The notes beneath the pieces were generated by a model. It searched no databases. It was given only the letters and a program-made list of their open reading frames with translations, and had not been told where the DNA came from. A stretch of DNA of 64,000 nt from Microbacterium hydrocarbonoxydans (GTDB lineage: Bacteria; Actinomycetota; Actinomycetes; Actinomycetales; Microbacteriaceae). Each line of letters opens with the position of its first letter. Within the stretch, counting starts at the first letter, position 1. The DNA is taken from positions 3,224,001 to 3,288,000 of the forward strand of contig NZ_FNSQ01000005.1 of NCBI RefSeq assembly GCF_900105205.1. The letters run 5' to 3'. Position numbers and translations under genes: made by a program. This document shows, piece by piece, positions 20,001 through 27,695 of this stretch.

Positions 20001-21333
20001 TGACGTGCACGCCGCCGCCGCCACTGCCGCCCGAGGCCGCGCCAGGGTTGCGGCGTCCTGGCAGACGCGCGGACCCCGCGACGCCGAGACCGGTGCCCAT
20101 GGCGATGGAGGCGGCGGTGATGTCCTCGCCACGCGCCACGGCGTCGACCACCGTGCCGCCGGCACCGCCGGCGCCGTTGGCGAGCGCCTGCACGGCGAAC
20201 CGCTCACCGGCCCGGCCGAACGGGGCCACGATCCCGGCGGTGATGGAGCTTCCTGCGAACCCCGAGAGGAACGCGGCGCCGTAGTTGGCCTCACTGCCCT
20301 GGACGGTCTCGGCGAGTACGGACGACGCCGTGCCGGACACGATCTCGATGCCCGCCTTGGTGAGTTTCGGGAACCGGGTTCCGGCCCGCACGAGCCCGGG
20401 GATGATGCCGTGGAGGCGGGACGCGAGGCGTCCGGCGGTCGCCACGCACCGGGCGACGAGGCCGCCGATACGCGTAGCGATGACACCGATCCGAGCCGTG
20501 ATCGCAGCGGCGCCAGCGACACCCGCGGCGCCGAAGGTCACGAACGACAGGGCGAAGCTGAGCCCCGCACCCGCGATGACCTCGATCACCAGCTGGGCGA
20601 TCATCTGTCGGGTCTCCTCGAGGGTGTCCCGGATGGTCGTCGCGTACTCGCGGCAGATGTTGTCGATCTGGCCGATGCCCTCGTCGTCGCTGAGGAAGAT
20701 CGTCAGCCCGTCGGCGAAGTCGTCGATCTTCTGCTGGATCGCCGCGATCTCGCCGCTCTCGATGCCCGCGAGCACGTTGTCGCCCAGGCGGATGTCGGTG
20801 CGCAGGCTCCGGATGTCGCTGAGGATGCCGGCCCAGGCGCTACCTGCAGCCTCGAGCTGCTCGGGGTCGCCGTCGGGGAACAGTGTCCCGATGAAGTTGA
20901 GGATCTGGTCCCAGACCCAGACAGCCGCGCTGTCGAGGCCCTGGACCATGGTGTCCGGCCGACCACCGAAGGCAGAGGGCGGCGGTGCGACGGAGGACTC
21001 GGCGATCGCCGGTCGCAGCACGAACGCGGATGAGGCGTCATAGACGATGCGCTCGGCGTTGGCGTTGGCCTGCGCGTGGGTGCCACCGGACGCCATCAGC
21101 GTGCGGTCGAGACCGCGGGTCGCGACGGCGATGTCGTAGAGGGTCTGGAGGGCTGCCGCAGCCATCGCGTCGTAGGACTCGGCGAAGGATTCCCCGCCGG
21201 GGTCGGTGCCGGCGATGCCGCCGAAGCCGCTGAGCGAGCCGCGCGCCTCGATGGCGTAGTTCAGGGCCTGCTGGGAGATGGCGTCGTATGCGTCTGCTGC
21301 CGCGGAGAACTTCGCGGGATCTATTCTCACCAT
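17092..21333 (-). CDS. CpnT-like WXG100 polymorphic toxin candidate with REase-like motif
   Basis: 1413 residues from the ATG at 21331-21333, four bases after the previous stop. Residues about 1-110 are a helical WXG100/LXG-like module, about 115-430 a long helical region with hydrophobic stretches resembling the CpnT-like N-terminal domain. A disordered Gly/Asp/Ser-rich middle contains 19 PAPEN-type hexapeptides (about residues 533-650). At residues about 961-979 FDHV and YEAKGG give a D...ExK pattern like PD-(D/E)XK nuclease-fold toxins. Another acidic linker leads to a unique C-terminal domain of about 170 residues (VKVIPFDDVSRYQYGQ to VGIYVPGRGFF) that I cannot name. The usual TNT signature is not seen. 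Secretion through the linked FtsK/SpoIIIE motor is inferred. Confidence 0.8.
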   Translation of the reverse strand: MVRIDPAKFSAAADAYDAISQQALNYAIEARGSLSGFGGIAGTDPGGESFAESYDAMAAAALQTLYDIAVATRGLDRTLMASGGTHAQANANAERIVYDASSAFVLRPAIAESSVAPPPSAFGGRPDTMVQGLDSAAVWVWDQILNFIGTLFPDGDPEQLEAAGSAWAGILSDIRSLRTDIRLGDNVLAGIESGEIAAIQQKIDDFADGLTIFLSDDEGIGQIDNICREYATTIRDTLEETRQMIAQLVIEVIAGAGLSFALSFVTFGAAGVAGAAAITARIGVIATRIGGLVARCVATAGRLASRLHGIIPGLVRAGTRFPKLTKAGIEIVSGTASSVLAETVQGSEANYGAAFLSGFAGSSITAGIVAPFGRAGERFAVQALANGAGGAGGTVVDAVARGEDITAASIAMGTGLGVAGSARLPGRRNPGAASGGSGGGGVHVNDYDGPSGTGDAANASGGDGGGAPRSDYDGPSGQGGDVGGSGGEGGSASSNHGDAPTATDIHVTPEGNGGDGGNSGSGGDGGNTNAGGDNSPAPENSPAPENTPAPENSPAPENSPAPENSPAPENTPAPENSPAPENSPAPENTPAPENTPAPENTPAPENSPAPENTPAPENSPAPENSPAPENTPAPENTPAPENTPAPENTPAGGDSSGTGAGGSTSTTPEAPAAPVGTGGDSTSTGDSSTSTDPDAGVDGPPPVDPDGDLGVDPTADGADPDAGDSTAEGDGDGADPTADGADGDDAPVHAPTDSTSSTGDQPAQQWGDGGPAQDAHGRDYLEREDGRRTLAGDPDDTYRDRAGRLHDEDTHQFVPDHNRPDVNDLPVDRAVRGDTTEVGLDGDAQTAHQSQVDARADLQADANAAAARVDQLADAAGIDPRLLDGSSHDVQATLETLKRDGVISPRQQAELDRAITAERDALADLRGSSEQLGDQAAGAVSAARGETTLIPPGGAGAGQFDHVTITGDPSPTLHVYEAKGGNSSLGYRTVDGVRAEQGTTAYLNDIAGRDTRLADSLDAYMQSPDADPRVVEAIRNGTLDVRYELVQARPDGTIRVTDFQIDRSQVRVPGSDSTVSPAGAERTTPGADGTTARAEATTAGPEATTAGPEVTPAGSETGTDGAETAQGGDTAQEAGAADADSTDGESSIDGDGTDGGDIDGDDIDGDDIDGDDLDGGSGVGGPGDGGDPVDPTNGAGHGDGPDRSSDQIIREFAEANGLSNQDLHDLRHTPASQLSADQRAQLLELRGLIDAPTPDTRLVKVIPFDDVSRYQYGQYGPQVGGFVARASDLNPWGGLDQVVADARLDYTPNSGQVNPYTAPGADSYGFIEFQTDDVDLLGVPFSPEFDGTAEYDQPFAGSGFLLNRDDVWRPEYEASARMDLSAGARLWAVGPDGPRLVGIYVPGRGFFSPGSGS
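19384..19737 (-). repeat. 18-base tandem repeat encoding PAPEN(S/T) hexapeptides
   Basis: About 19 in-frame copies of an 18-base unit (plus strand gttctc-ggagcagga with agt/act) inside the toxin gene. Each copy encodes PAPEN followed by Ser or Thr. Units nearer the 3-prime end of the gene use ctcggga and most others ctccgga, a synonymous change that marks two expansion blocks. Such repeats form a flexible linker and are prone to copy-number change. Confidence 0.93.
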
Positions 21334-21337
21334 CGGA

Positions 21338-21673
21338 TCACACCGCCGTGGATCCGCCGCCGCCGCCGGCGCCACCGCCGCCGCCGCCCCACATGCTGCC
21401 GACCGACGACTGCGCGGACTCGTACTGCGTCGCGGCGTCGCCCGCCCACGTGGCGAGATACTCGGCGTAGGAGGTGAGGATGGTCGCGCCGACCTGCCAG
21501 GTCTGCACGCAGTTGACGAACTCGGTGTTGGCGATACCGCTCCACTGCGCGCTCACGGCGCCGGTGGCGCTGGCGGCGTGGGCCTGCAGCTCGCTGCAGT
21601 ATCCGTGCAGCTGCTTCAGCGCGGACTCGAGTCCGCGGATGTCAGCCGTCTCGTACGTGTGCAGGCCGCTCAT
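21338..21673 (-). CDS. WXG100-family protein (third of three)
   Basis: 111 residues. Two-helix WXG100 fold with the turn motif WSG (SAQWSGIANTEFVNCVQTW), then a Gly-rich tail (GGGGGGAGGGGGSTAV). Its ATG overlaps the stop of the preceding WXG100 gene by four bases and its stop is four bases before the toxin start, so it is probably the helical partner cotranslated with the toxin. A central cysteine pair (HGYCSEL, FVNCVQ) is unusual for the family. Confidence 0.88.
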   Translation of the reverse strand: MSGLHTYETADIRGLESALKQLHGYCSELQAHAASATGAVSAQWSGIANTEFVNCVQTWQVGATILTSYAEYLATWAGDAATQYESAQSSVGSMWGGGGGGAGGGGGSTAV

Positions 21674-22119
21674 GCGCTGTCTCCCCTGGTGGCACTGGCG
21701 TCGATGGTGACGTCGGCAGGCATGGCCTGCACGTTCTCGGTGACGAAGGTCGCCTGCGTCGCCGACGCCTGCGCACTGCCTCCGCTGCTGTTTCCCCCGG
21801 TGCCGGGAACGCGGATGTTGACGTTCGACGAGCGCGATGCCGCAGTGAGCTGCGCCTCGTTCCCGTCATAGGTGCTCTGACCGCTCTGGAGCCGCATCGC
21901 GATGCTCATCAGCGCCTCACGGGTCACCCCGGCGCTGGTGAGGAACCCGGTCCATTCTTCGAGGAACGCGTCGGCCGCGCTCCCCGTCCAGGTCGATCCG
22001 ACCACGGCGTTCACCGCGGCGGTGACCTGCGCGAGCTGCGCATCGAACTGCGCGACCGCACCGGTCATCGACGACGCCGAGAACCCCAGCGCCGGTGTGG
22101 ATACATGGAACTGCACCAC
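21670..22119 (-). CDS. WXG100-family protein with C-terminal extension (second of three)
   Basis: 149 residues. Residues 10-95 form the helical hairpin with WTG (STWTGSAADAFLEEWTGF) and a YDGNE sequence near the end of helix 2 that fits the YxxxD/E export signal. A 50-residue Ser/Gly/Ala-rich tail follows, unlike EsxA. Ends in a four-base overlap with the next WXG100 gene. Forty-eight bases separate it from the first WXG100 gene. Confidence 0.88.
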   Translation of the reverse strand: MVQFHVSTPALGFSASSMTGAVAQFDAQLAQVTAAVNAVVGSTWTGSAADAFLEEWTGFLTSAGVTREALMSIAMRLQSGQSTYDGNEAQLTAASRSSNVNIRVPGTGGNSSGGSAQASATQATFVTENVQAMPADVTIDASATRGDSA

Positions 22120-22167
22120 GAGGCACCCCCCTCACATCAGCAGACCCGGCGCACCGGGTGGAAGAAC

Positions 22168-22461
22168 TTAGGAACGGAAGCTGTTGCCGATGTTGTTCTC
22201 GGACTCCTCGTAGGCGAGCGCTGCCTTCGAGAGCTGGTCGCTGATTCCGTTCAGCGATTCCTTGAGCTGGATGCCAGCGGCGTCCCACTGCTCGTAGAGC
22301 TCGTTGAACGTCTGCGAGGCGGATCCGCCCCAGTCGCCGGCGATGAGTCCCTGCACGAGCGACTTGAGGTTTCCGAGCTGCGACTCGATCGACGTCGCAC
22401 CCGATGCGAGCTGGTTCGCGACGCCCGCGAGCGACTCGGAAGTTACCTTGATCTCAGCCAT
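22168..22461 (-). CDS. EsxA-like WXG100 protein (first of three)
   Basis: 97 residues, the classic size of EsxA/EsxB substrates of type VII secretion. It has WGG (AGDWGGSASQTFNELYEQW) between two amphipathic helices and YEESE near the C-terminus, matching the YxxxD/E export motif. It is the promoter-proximal gene of the toxin operon, with GGGGG before the ATG. It probably dimerises with another WXG100 protein and engages the FtsK/SpoIIIE ATPase encoded at 23358-27695. Confidence 0.93.
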   Translation of the reverse strand: MAEIKVTSESLAGVANQLASGATSIESQLGNLKSLVQGLIAGDWGGSASQTFNELYEQWDAAGIQLKESLNGISDQLSKAALAYEESENNIGNSFRS

Positions 22462-22506
22462 GTCATACCCCCTGCTTTATGCGGCGATGCCGCGGAATTG
22501 GTCCGG

Positions 22507-22559
22507 GTACATTCGTAACACACGAGACGGTCCCGAGCCGATGGGGAGAACTCCCCATC
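22507..22559 (-). promoter_or_regulatory. Palindromic operator and -10 region of the WXG100/toxin operon
   Basis: A 20-base palindrome, GATGGGGAG-AA-CTCCCCATC, lies at 22540-22559. Twenty bases closer to the gene, on the minus strand, is GTTACGAATGTAC (22507-22519), containing a -10-like TACGAAT, 46 bases before the esxA-like ATG. The same two elements, 19 bases apart, precede the giant FN3 gene at 48393-48443. A shared transcription factor site is inferred. Confidence 0.6.
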
Positions 22560-22575
22560 CATGCTTCCGACGGCG

Positions 22576-23265
22576 TCAGGAGATGCGCAGGACGGCGTCT
22601 CCGAGCAGCAGCCGATCTCCCGCGACGAGCGCGCTCGGAGTGCCGGAGACGAGGGCGTACTGCACTCCGTCGCGCTCGAGGAGAGTGCCGTTCGCCGAAC
22701 CAGGATCGGTCGCGATCACGGCGCCGGCTGCCGGGGCGAGCACGAGGTGCACGCGGGACATGGCTCGTTCGGGATCATCGAGACGCAGCGGGACGCCCTG
22801 ATATGCCGCCGCGCCACGCTCGGGCGAGCGCCCGAAGACGAGAACCTGATCGAGTCCGAGCAGTCGACCGTCCGGGAGCGTCACCGTTGTCGGGATGGCC
22901 GGAGCAGTCGGCGAAGCCTGCGGCTGCGGCGCGGACTGTGCGGGCGCGTCCGCCTGCGGCGCGGGAGCGCTCTGCGGCGCGGGAGCGCTCTGCGGTGCGG
23001 GAGCGCTCTGCGGTGCGGGAGCGCTCTGCGGTGGCGCTGGGACCACCCGCGGCGCAGGCTCCGGCGTGAGCGGCGCGGGAAGCGGGACCGGCGGAAGCGG
23101 CTCGGAAGGGCGCTGTTCGACGGGCGCTCCGGACGACGTCGACGCGGCACCGCCGGGGAAGGGCGGCACGACAGTTCCCGGCATGCCGATGAGCTGTCCG
23201 CACGACGGGCAGAACATGCTGTCCGGTCGTACGGCCTCGCCGCAGAACCGGCACTGAGTGCTCAT
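22576..23265 (-). CDS. Zinc-ribbon and FHA domain protein
   Basis: 229 residues. Residues 4-25 are a double-CxxC zinc ribbon (CRFCGEAVRPDSMFCPSCG), residues about 30-130 a Pro/Ala/Gln linker with four PQSAPA repeats, and residues 135-229 an FHA domain (VFGRSPE, AMSRVHLVL, DPGSANGTLL). FHA domains bind phosphothreonine peptides, so this is a likely target reader for the kinase at 32121-33854. It is 92 bases downstream of the secretion ATPase on the same strand and ends before the palindromic operator. Confidence 0.85.
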   Translation of the reverse strand: MSTQCRFCGEAVRPDSMFCPSCGQLIGMPGTVVPPFPGGAASTSSGAPVEQRPSEPLPPVPLPAPLTPEPAPRVVPAPPQSAPAPQSAPAPQSAPAPQSAPAPQADAPAQSAPQPQASPTAPAIPTTVTLPDGRLLGLDQVLVFGRSPERGAAAYQGVPLRLDDPERAMSRVHLVLAPAAGAVIATDPGSANGTLLERDGVQYALVSGTPSALVAGDRLLLGDAVLRIS

Positions 23266-23357
23266 CGACTGTCTCCCCCGTTGTGGTCGTCCGGCCGCCC
23301 TGCTCGCAGCCGTAGCGCCCGGGTCATTCTATCCCGCCCTCCGGGGGCGGCGGATCG

Positions 23358-26300
23358 TCACGCGGTCAGGTCGGGGACCTGCACCGGCATGTACGAACCG
23401 TCGCTGAAGAACACACCACTGCCCGGTGCCGCCCGGCCCACATGGGTGCGGGCGAGCTGCACGCCGAACACCTGAGTGCCGACGATCGTAGACGGCGGGG
23501 AGAGCAGGATGCCGGTGCGTCCCTTCTTCGCCTCGGTGAGCGCGACGGTGAGCGACGAGCCCGCCGATTCTGCGCCGACGCCGACGATGAAGCGCGCGTG
23601 CGAGCGAGCGGCCCCGAGGGCTCTGTCCAGTGGGGTGTCCCTGATGGACTCGCTGTCGTCGACGACGATCGTGAGCGGCGCATCCGCCGGTTCGAGTGCC
23701 GTGGCGATCTCATCCTCCGGGGTGCGCGGAGTGAGCACGGGCACGCCGTGGCTCTTGCCCACCTCGGCCAGGATCGAGCCGTCACGGGCCACGATCACCA
23801 TCGGCGTCTTGTGCCAGCCGAGCTGGTGCGCGATCGCGGCCAGCGTGTGCGTCTTGCCGCTGCGGCGATCGCCGGCCACGACGAAGCCGCCGATGCCCGG
23901 CCAGTCGACGCTCACGCGCGACAGGTGGTCGCCACCGACCGCGACCACCGGGGTCTCGGCGGTCGCGCCGTCCAGCAGCGGCAGCGAATGGACGACGCTC
24001 AGACCGATGCGCGAGGGCAGCGGGTCGACGCGCATCGGCTGCGGCAGCTCGGCCAGCTGCGGGAACTGGCCGAAGTGCCCTCTGACGTACTCGACGATGC
24101 CGCGGGCCGCAGACGTCTGCCCCTCGCCGCTCGGGTCGGCGGAGAGCACCGCGAACTGCGCCTCGGTGCCTTCGGAGCCGAACAGGGCACGACCCGGGGG
24201 CATGTTCGGGGCGATGTCGCGGATCATGATGCCGGCACCGCGGTAGTCGTTGATGTCCCGCATCCGCAGTGCGTACTGCGTGTCGATGAACGTCGACACC
24301 TTGTCGGAGGAGACCGACCGGTCGGCCGTGAGGATCAGCCGCAGACCGACGGCCGGACCTTCGCGGAGCAGGCGCATGATCTGGTCGCGCACGAGCACCA
24401 TGTCGTCGGCGCTCATCGAGGCACCGAGACGCTCCCATCCGTCGATCACGACCAGGTTGTAGGGCAGCGCGTCACGAGCATCCGCCTGCCGCCGCTGCTC
24501 GGCGATGCTGCCGACGCCGGCGCGGGCCAGGAGCGCCTGCCGGCGCGAGAGTTCCATGCCCAGCCGGTCGAGGAGGCGCGGCAGACGCGCGGCGTCCTGA
24601 GGGGTGATGACGGCGCCGGTGTGCGGGGCGTCGACGAACGGCAGCAGCGCCCCGGTGCCGTAGTCGACCGCGTAGATGTGCAGGTCGGCGGGGGTGAAGC
24701 GCTGCACGGCCTGGGCGAGCAGCGTGCGCACGGCCGTCGTGCGCCCTGAGCGGCTGCCACCGAAGAACAGCAGGTGCGAGCCGGTGAGCACGTTCCAGAC
24801 GAGCGGCTGCTGCTTCTGCTTCGAGGGCACGTCGACGAGACCGAGCACGAGACCGCCCTCGGGCGCCGACGACTCGTCGAAGCGATCGAGCGGGAGCAGG
24901 TCGGGCAGCGGCAGCAGCCACGGCGACGGGCTGCGCTCGATGCCCAGGGCGGTCGCCGCCTGGTTCGCGAGCTGCACGAGTCCTCGCAGGTCGGTGTCGT
25001 CCTGGTCGGGACGATGCGACTGCGTCTCGGCGGCGGGGAAGCGCGGCGGCAGGCCGACCGTCTGCCAGTCGAACCGCGCAGCCGGAGGCAGCACACGGGT
25101 GGTGCGCTGGTGTCCGATGCGCAGCCCGGCGACGCGGGCGGTCTGGAACGGCGCCGGCGCCGCATCCAATCCGGCCCTGACGTAGCCGCGACCCGGTGTG
25201 GACGCCGAGATCAGCGCGGCATCCGGAACCCCGATGATGTCGGTCGAGTCGGCGCGATCGGTCACGCGGAGGGCGATGCGCAGGTTGATGTTCGACTGCA
25301 TCTCGGGGGTGATGACGCCGGACGGGCGCTGCGTCGCGAGCACCAGGTTGACCCCGAGGGATCGACCCACTCGGGCGATGCGGACGAGGCCGTTGATGAA
25401 GTCGGGCAGCTCGGTCTTGAGCTCGGCGAACTCGTCGACCACGATCATCAGGCGCGCGAGGCCGAGCCGGGCGGCCGCCTCGGCATCCTTCTCCCAGGCG
25501 GCGTCGACGTCCTTGGCACCGATCTCGTCGCGGAGCACTCGCTCACGGCGCTTCAGCTCGGCGTCGAGCGAGGCGAGGGCGCGCTCGGTCTCGCGCGCGT
25601 CGAGGTTGGTGACCATGCCGACGGTGTGCGGCAGGCGGGCGCAGTCCGCGAACGCCGACCCGCCCTTGTAGTCGATCAGCACGAAGTTCAGCGCGTCCGG
25701 CCGGTTCGCGAGCGCCAGCGAGATCACCAGCGCCTGCAGGAACTCCGACTTTCCGGAACCGGTGGTTCCGGCCACCAGCGCGTGCGGACCGTCAGTCGCG
25801 ATGTCGATCGCGTACTCGCCCTCGGCGCCGGCGCCGATCACGACGTACGACTGGCGCGGCACGACCTGCCACTGATCGATGATCGGCTGCGGGTCAGCGA
25901 GATCGATGCCGAGCAGCTCGGTGTAGCGCACGCTGCTGGGCACGGTGGCATCGTCGCCGACACCGCGGACGTGCTCGATCGAGCACAGCGCGCGGGCGAT
26001 CTCCTCGGCGTAGCCCACGCTCACCTGATCGAAGAGCACGGGCGAGTGGTACGCGTCGCCGGACTCGACACGGCCGAGGAGCGGGTCGCCGGGGTCGGCG
26101 ACGACGACCGTGGTCGCCTCCTCGGGGAGTCGCGAGCGGTCGGAGTCGATGGCGATCACGTGGATGCCGTACTTGGCACCCTGCTCGAGGATGGTCACCA
26201 TCCCGGGGAGCATGCGGTAGCGGCGGGCACCGTCGACGACCAGCACGATCTGCGACTCGGAGTCCAGTCGCCGGTCCTTGCCGATGCGCATCCGGATGTC

Positions 26301-27695
26301 GAGGAGCGTGCCGATCTCGCGGATCCGCTCGCGACGGGTGAGGTCGGTGTTGCCGATCAGGGCGACGGGGCCGACACCGGGCTGCGCGTGCGGCAGCCAC
26401 TGGACCCACGACCACGCGTGCTCCTGGTCGCGGTCGCACAGCACGGCCACCTGCAGATCCCGCGGCGAGCGCAGCGCGACGAGGCCCGTCAGCATGGCGC
26501 GCACGACTCCGCTGGCGACGTCGGCGGGGCCGGCGACGCCGACGGGACCGGATGCGAGGTCGACCGCGACCGGCGACGGCGAGACGCCGACCCGCCTGTC
26601 GTTGCGGCGCTCCTTCTGCGGACCGCCTTCGAAGCGCACATCCAGCGGCACATCGGCCACGCCGACCCGCGCCCGCAGAGCATCCTCCTCGCCGCGGCGG
26701 CGTTCCCAGAGCCGGGAGAGCGGACGGGTGACGACATCGCGGATGTACACGGGGTCGAGGTGGTGGTACCAGCTCGTCAGACGCTGCTGGCGCACGTGCA
26801 CGGCGATCCGCTTGCGGGCCGAGTCGATCTCCTCGATCCAGTCGGCCTCGCTGCGCTCGCCCTTGCGGCGTGCGAGCTTCTTGTTCGCGAAGAACGAGCC
26901 GATCACCATGACCGGCGACGCGGCGGCCATCAGCAGCATGATCGGACGCTGGAACACGAACGCGAGGGTGATGCCGAGCACGACGGGCACGATCGCGGAG
27001 AGCCACGGGAGCGGCGAGGCGTCCTGCTCCTCGGGCTTGTCGCCGGGGAGCGTGATCACGGGCGGGATCTGCGACGGACGGATGCGGGAGGGGCGGTTGA
27101 ACGCCCTGGCACCGACCTCGTCGATCGTGATGTCGGCGTCGGATGCGGGAGCCGCGCCGATGCGGATCACGCTGCTGCCCAGCTGGATCAGGTCGGCGGG
27201 GACGATGTCGGCCGCGCGGGCATCACCCGTGCCGTTCACGACGAGCGCACCGTCGGGGGCCGTCAGCTCGACGTGCGCCGTCAGGGGCAGCAGGGAGCCG
27301 TCGTCTGCGATGCCGCCCGACACTGTGATGGTCGCGTGCTCCTCGCTCAGGTGCGGATCGGCGATGCGTACGGCCGCCGTCGATCCGCGGCCGATGGTGG
27401 TCGGAACCCCCGGGGTCATCGGCACGGACTCCCCGGCGAACGGGCCGGCGACGAACTCCAGGCGCAGGGTGCCCGGCTCCAGCACCACCTGGTGGCGAGA
27501 GGGCACGACGACGCCGCTGCGGATGCCGGTGACGGTGAACGCCGACGAGGGGTCGGTGCCGGGGGCGAGCTCGTCGGCGGGGACGTCGAGCGACTCGCCG
27601 ATCTCGGAGATCGTCGTGGCCTCGTCGACCTTGACGATCCAGGACTCGGGTTGGGGCGCGCCGGGGCGGTCGGCGACAGTCAGCCGAAGGCTCAT
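23358..27695 (-). CDS. EssC/EccC-type FHA-FtsK/SpoIIIE secretion ATPase
   Basis: 1445 residues. Order: ubiquitin-like or leader region, FHA domain (about residues 100-190, TTIGRGS and SEEHATITV), two membrane helices (about 230-275), then three FtsK/SpoIIIE-type ATPase domains. ATPase 1 has an intact Walker A GTTGSGKS (643-650) and LMIVVDEFAE Walker B. ATPase 2 has GGSRSGRT (979-986) with Arg in place of Lys. ATPase 3 has GDRRSGKT (1275-1282). The single-chain FHA-first layout is closer to Firmicutes EssC than to mycobacterial EccC. It is the motor for export of WXG100 proteins. Its ATG overlaps the stop of the exported-protein gene (ATGA). Confidence 0.95.
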   Translation of the reverse strand: MSLRLTVADRPGAPQPESWIVKVDEATTISEIGESLDVPADELAPGTDPSSAFTVTGIRSGVVVPSRHQVVLEPGTLRLEFVAGPFAGESVPMTPGVPTTIGRGSTAAVRIADPHLSEEHATITVSGGIADDGSLLPLTAHVELTAPDGALVVNGTGDARAADIVPADLIQLGSSVIRIGAAPASDADITIDEVGARAFNRPSRIRPSQIPPVITLPGDKPEEQDASPLPWLSAIVPVVLGITLAFVFQRPIMLLMAAASPVMVIGSFFANKKLARRKGERSEADWIEEIDSARKRIAVHVRQQRLTSWYHHLDPVYIRDVVTRPLSRLWERRRGEEDALRARVGVADVPLDVRFEGGPQKERRNDRRVGVSPSPVAVDLASGPVGVAGPADVASGVVRAMLTGLVALRSPRDLQVAVLCDRDQEHAWSWVQWLPHAQPGVGPVALIGNTDLTRRERIREIGTLLDIRMRIGKDRRLDSESQIVLVVDGARRYRMLPGMVTILEQGAKYGIHVIAIDSDRSRLPEEATTVVVADPGDPLLGRVESGDAYHSPVLFDQVSVGYAEEIARALCSIEHVRGVGDDATVPSSVRYTELLGIDLADPQPIIDQWQVVPRQSYVVIGAGAEGEYAIDIATDGPHALVAGTTGSGKSEFLQALVISLALANRPDALNFVLIDYKGGSAFADCARLPHTVGMVTNLDARETERALASLDAELKRRERVLRDEIGAKDVDAAWEKDAEAAARLGLARLMIVVDEFAELKTELPDFINGLVRIARVGRSLGVNLVLATQRPSGVITPEMQSNINLRIALRVTDRADSTDIIGVPDAALISASTPGRGYVRAGLDAAPAPFQTARVAGLRIGHQRTTRVLPPAARFDWQTVGLPPRFPAAETQSHRPDQDDTDLRGLVQLANQAATALGIERSPSPWLLPLPDLLPLDRFDESSAPEGGLVLGLVDVPSKQKQQPLVWNVLTGSHLLFFGGSRSGRTTAVRTLLAQAVQRFTPADLHIYAVDYGTGALLPFVDAPHTGAVITPQDAARLPRLLDRLGMELSRRQALLARAGVGSIAEQRRQADARDALPYNLVVIDGWERLGASMSADDMVLVRDQIMRLLREGPAVGLRLILTADRSVSSDKVSTFIDTQYALRMRDINDYRGAGIMIRDIAPNMPPGRALFGSEGTEAQFAVLSADPSGEGQTSAARGIVEYVRGHFGQFPQLAELPQPMRVDPLPSRIGLSVVHSLPLLDGATAETPVVAVGGDHLSRVSVDWPGIGGFVVAGDRRSGKTHTLAAIAHQLGWHKTPMVIVARDGSILAEVGKSHGVPVLTPRTPEDEIATALEPADAPLTIVVDDSESIRDTPLDRALGAARSHARFIVGVGAESAGSSLTVALTEAKKGRTGILLSPPSTIVGTQVFGVQLARTHVGRAAPGSGVFFSDGSYMPVQVPDLTA

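Noticed and set aside
17650..21033. A long plus-strand open frame antisense to the toxin gene
   Set aside because: It has repeat-driven composition (RSVLGSRSVLGSR) and arises from the GC-rich third-position bias of the real minus-strand gene; it has no family match.
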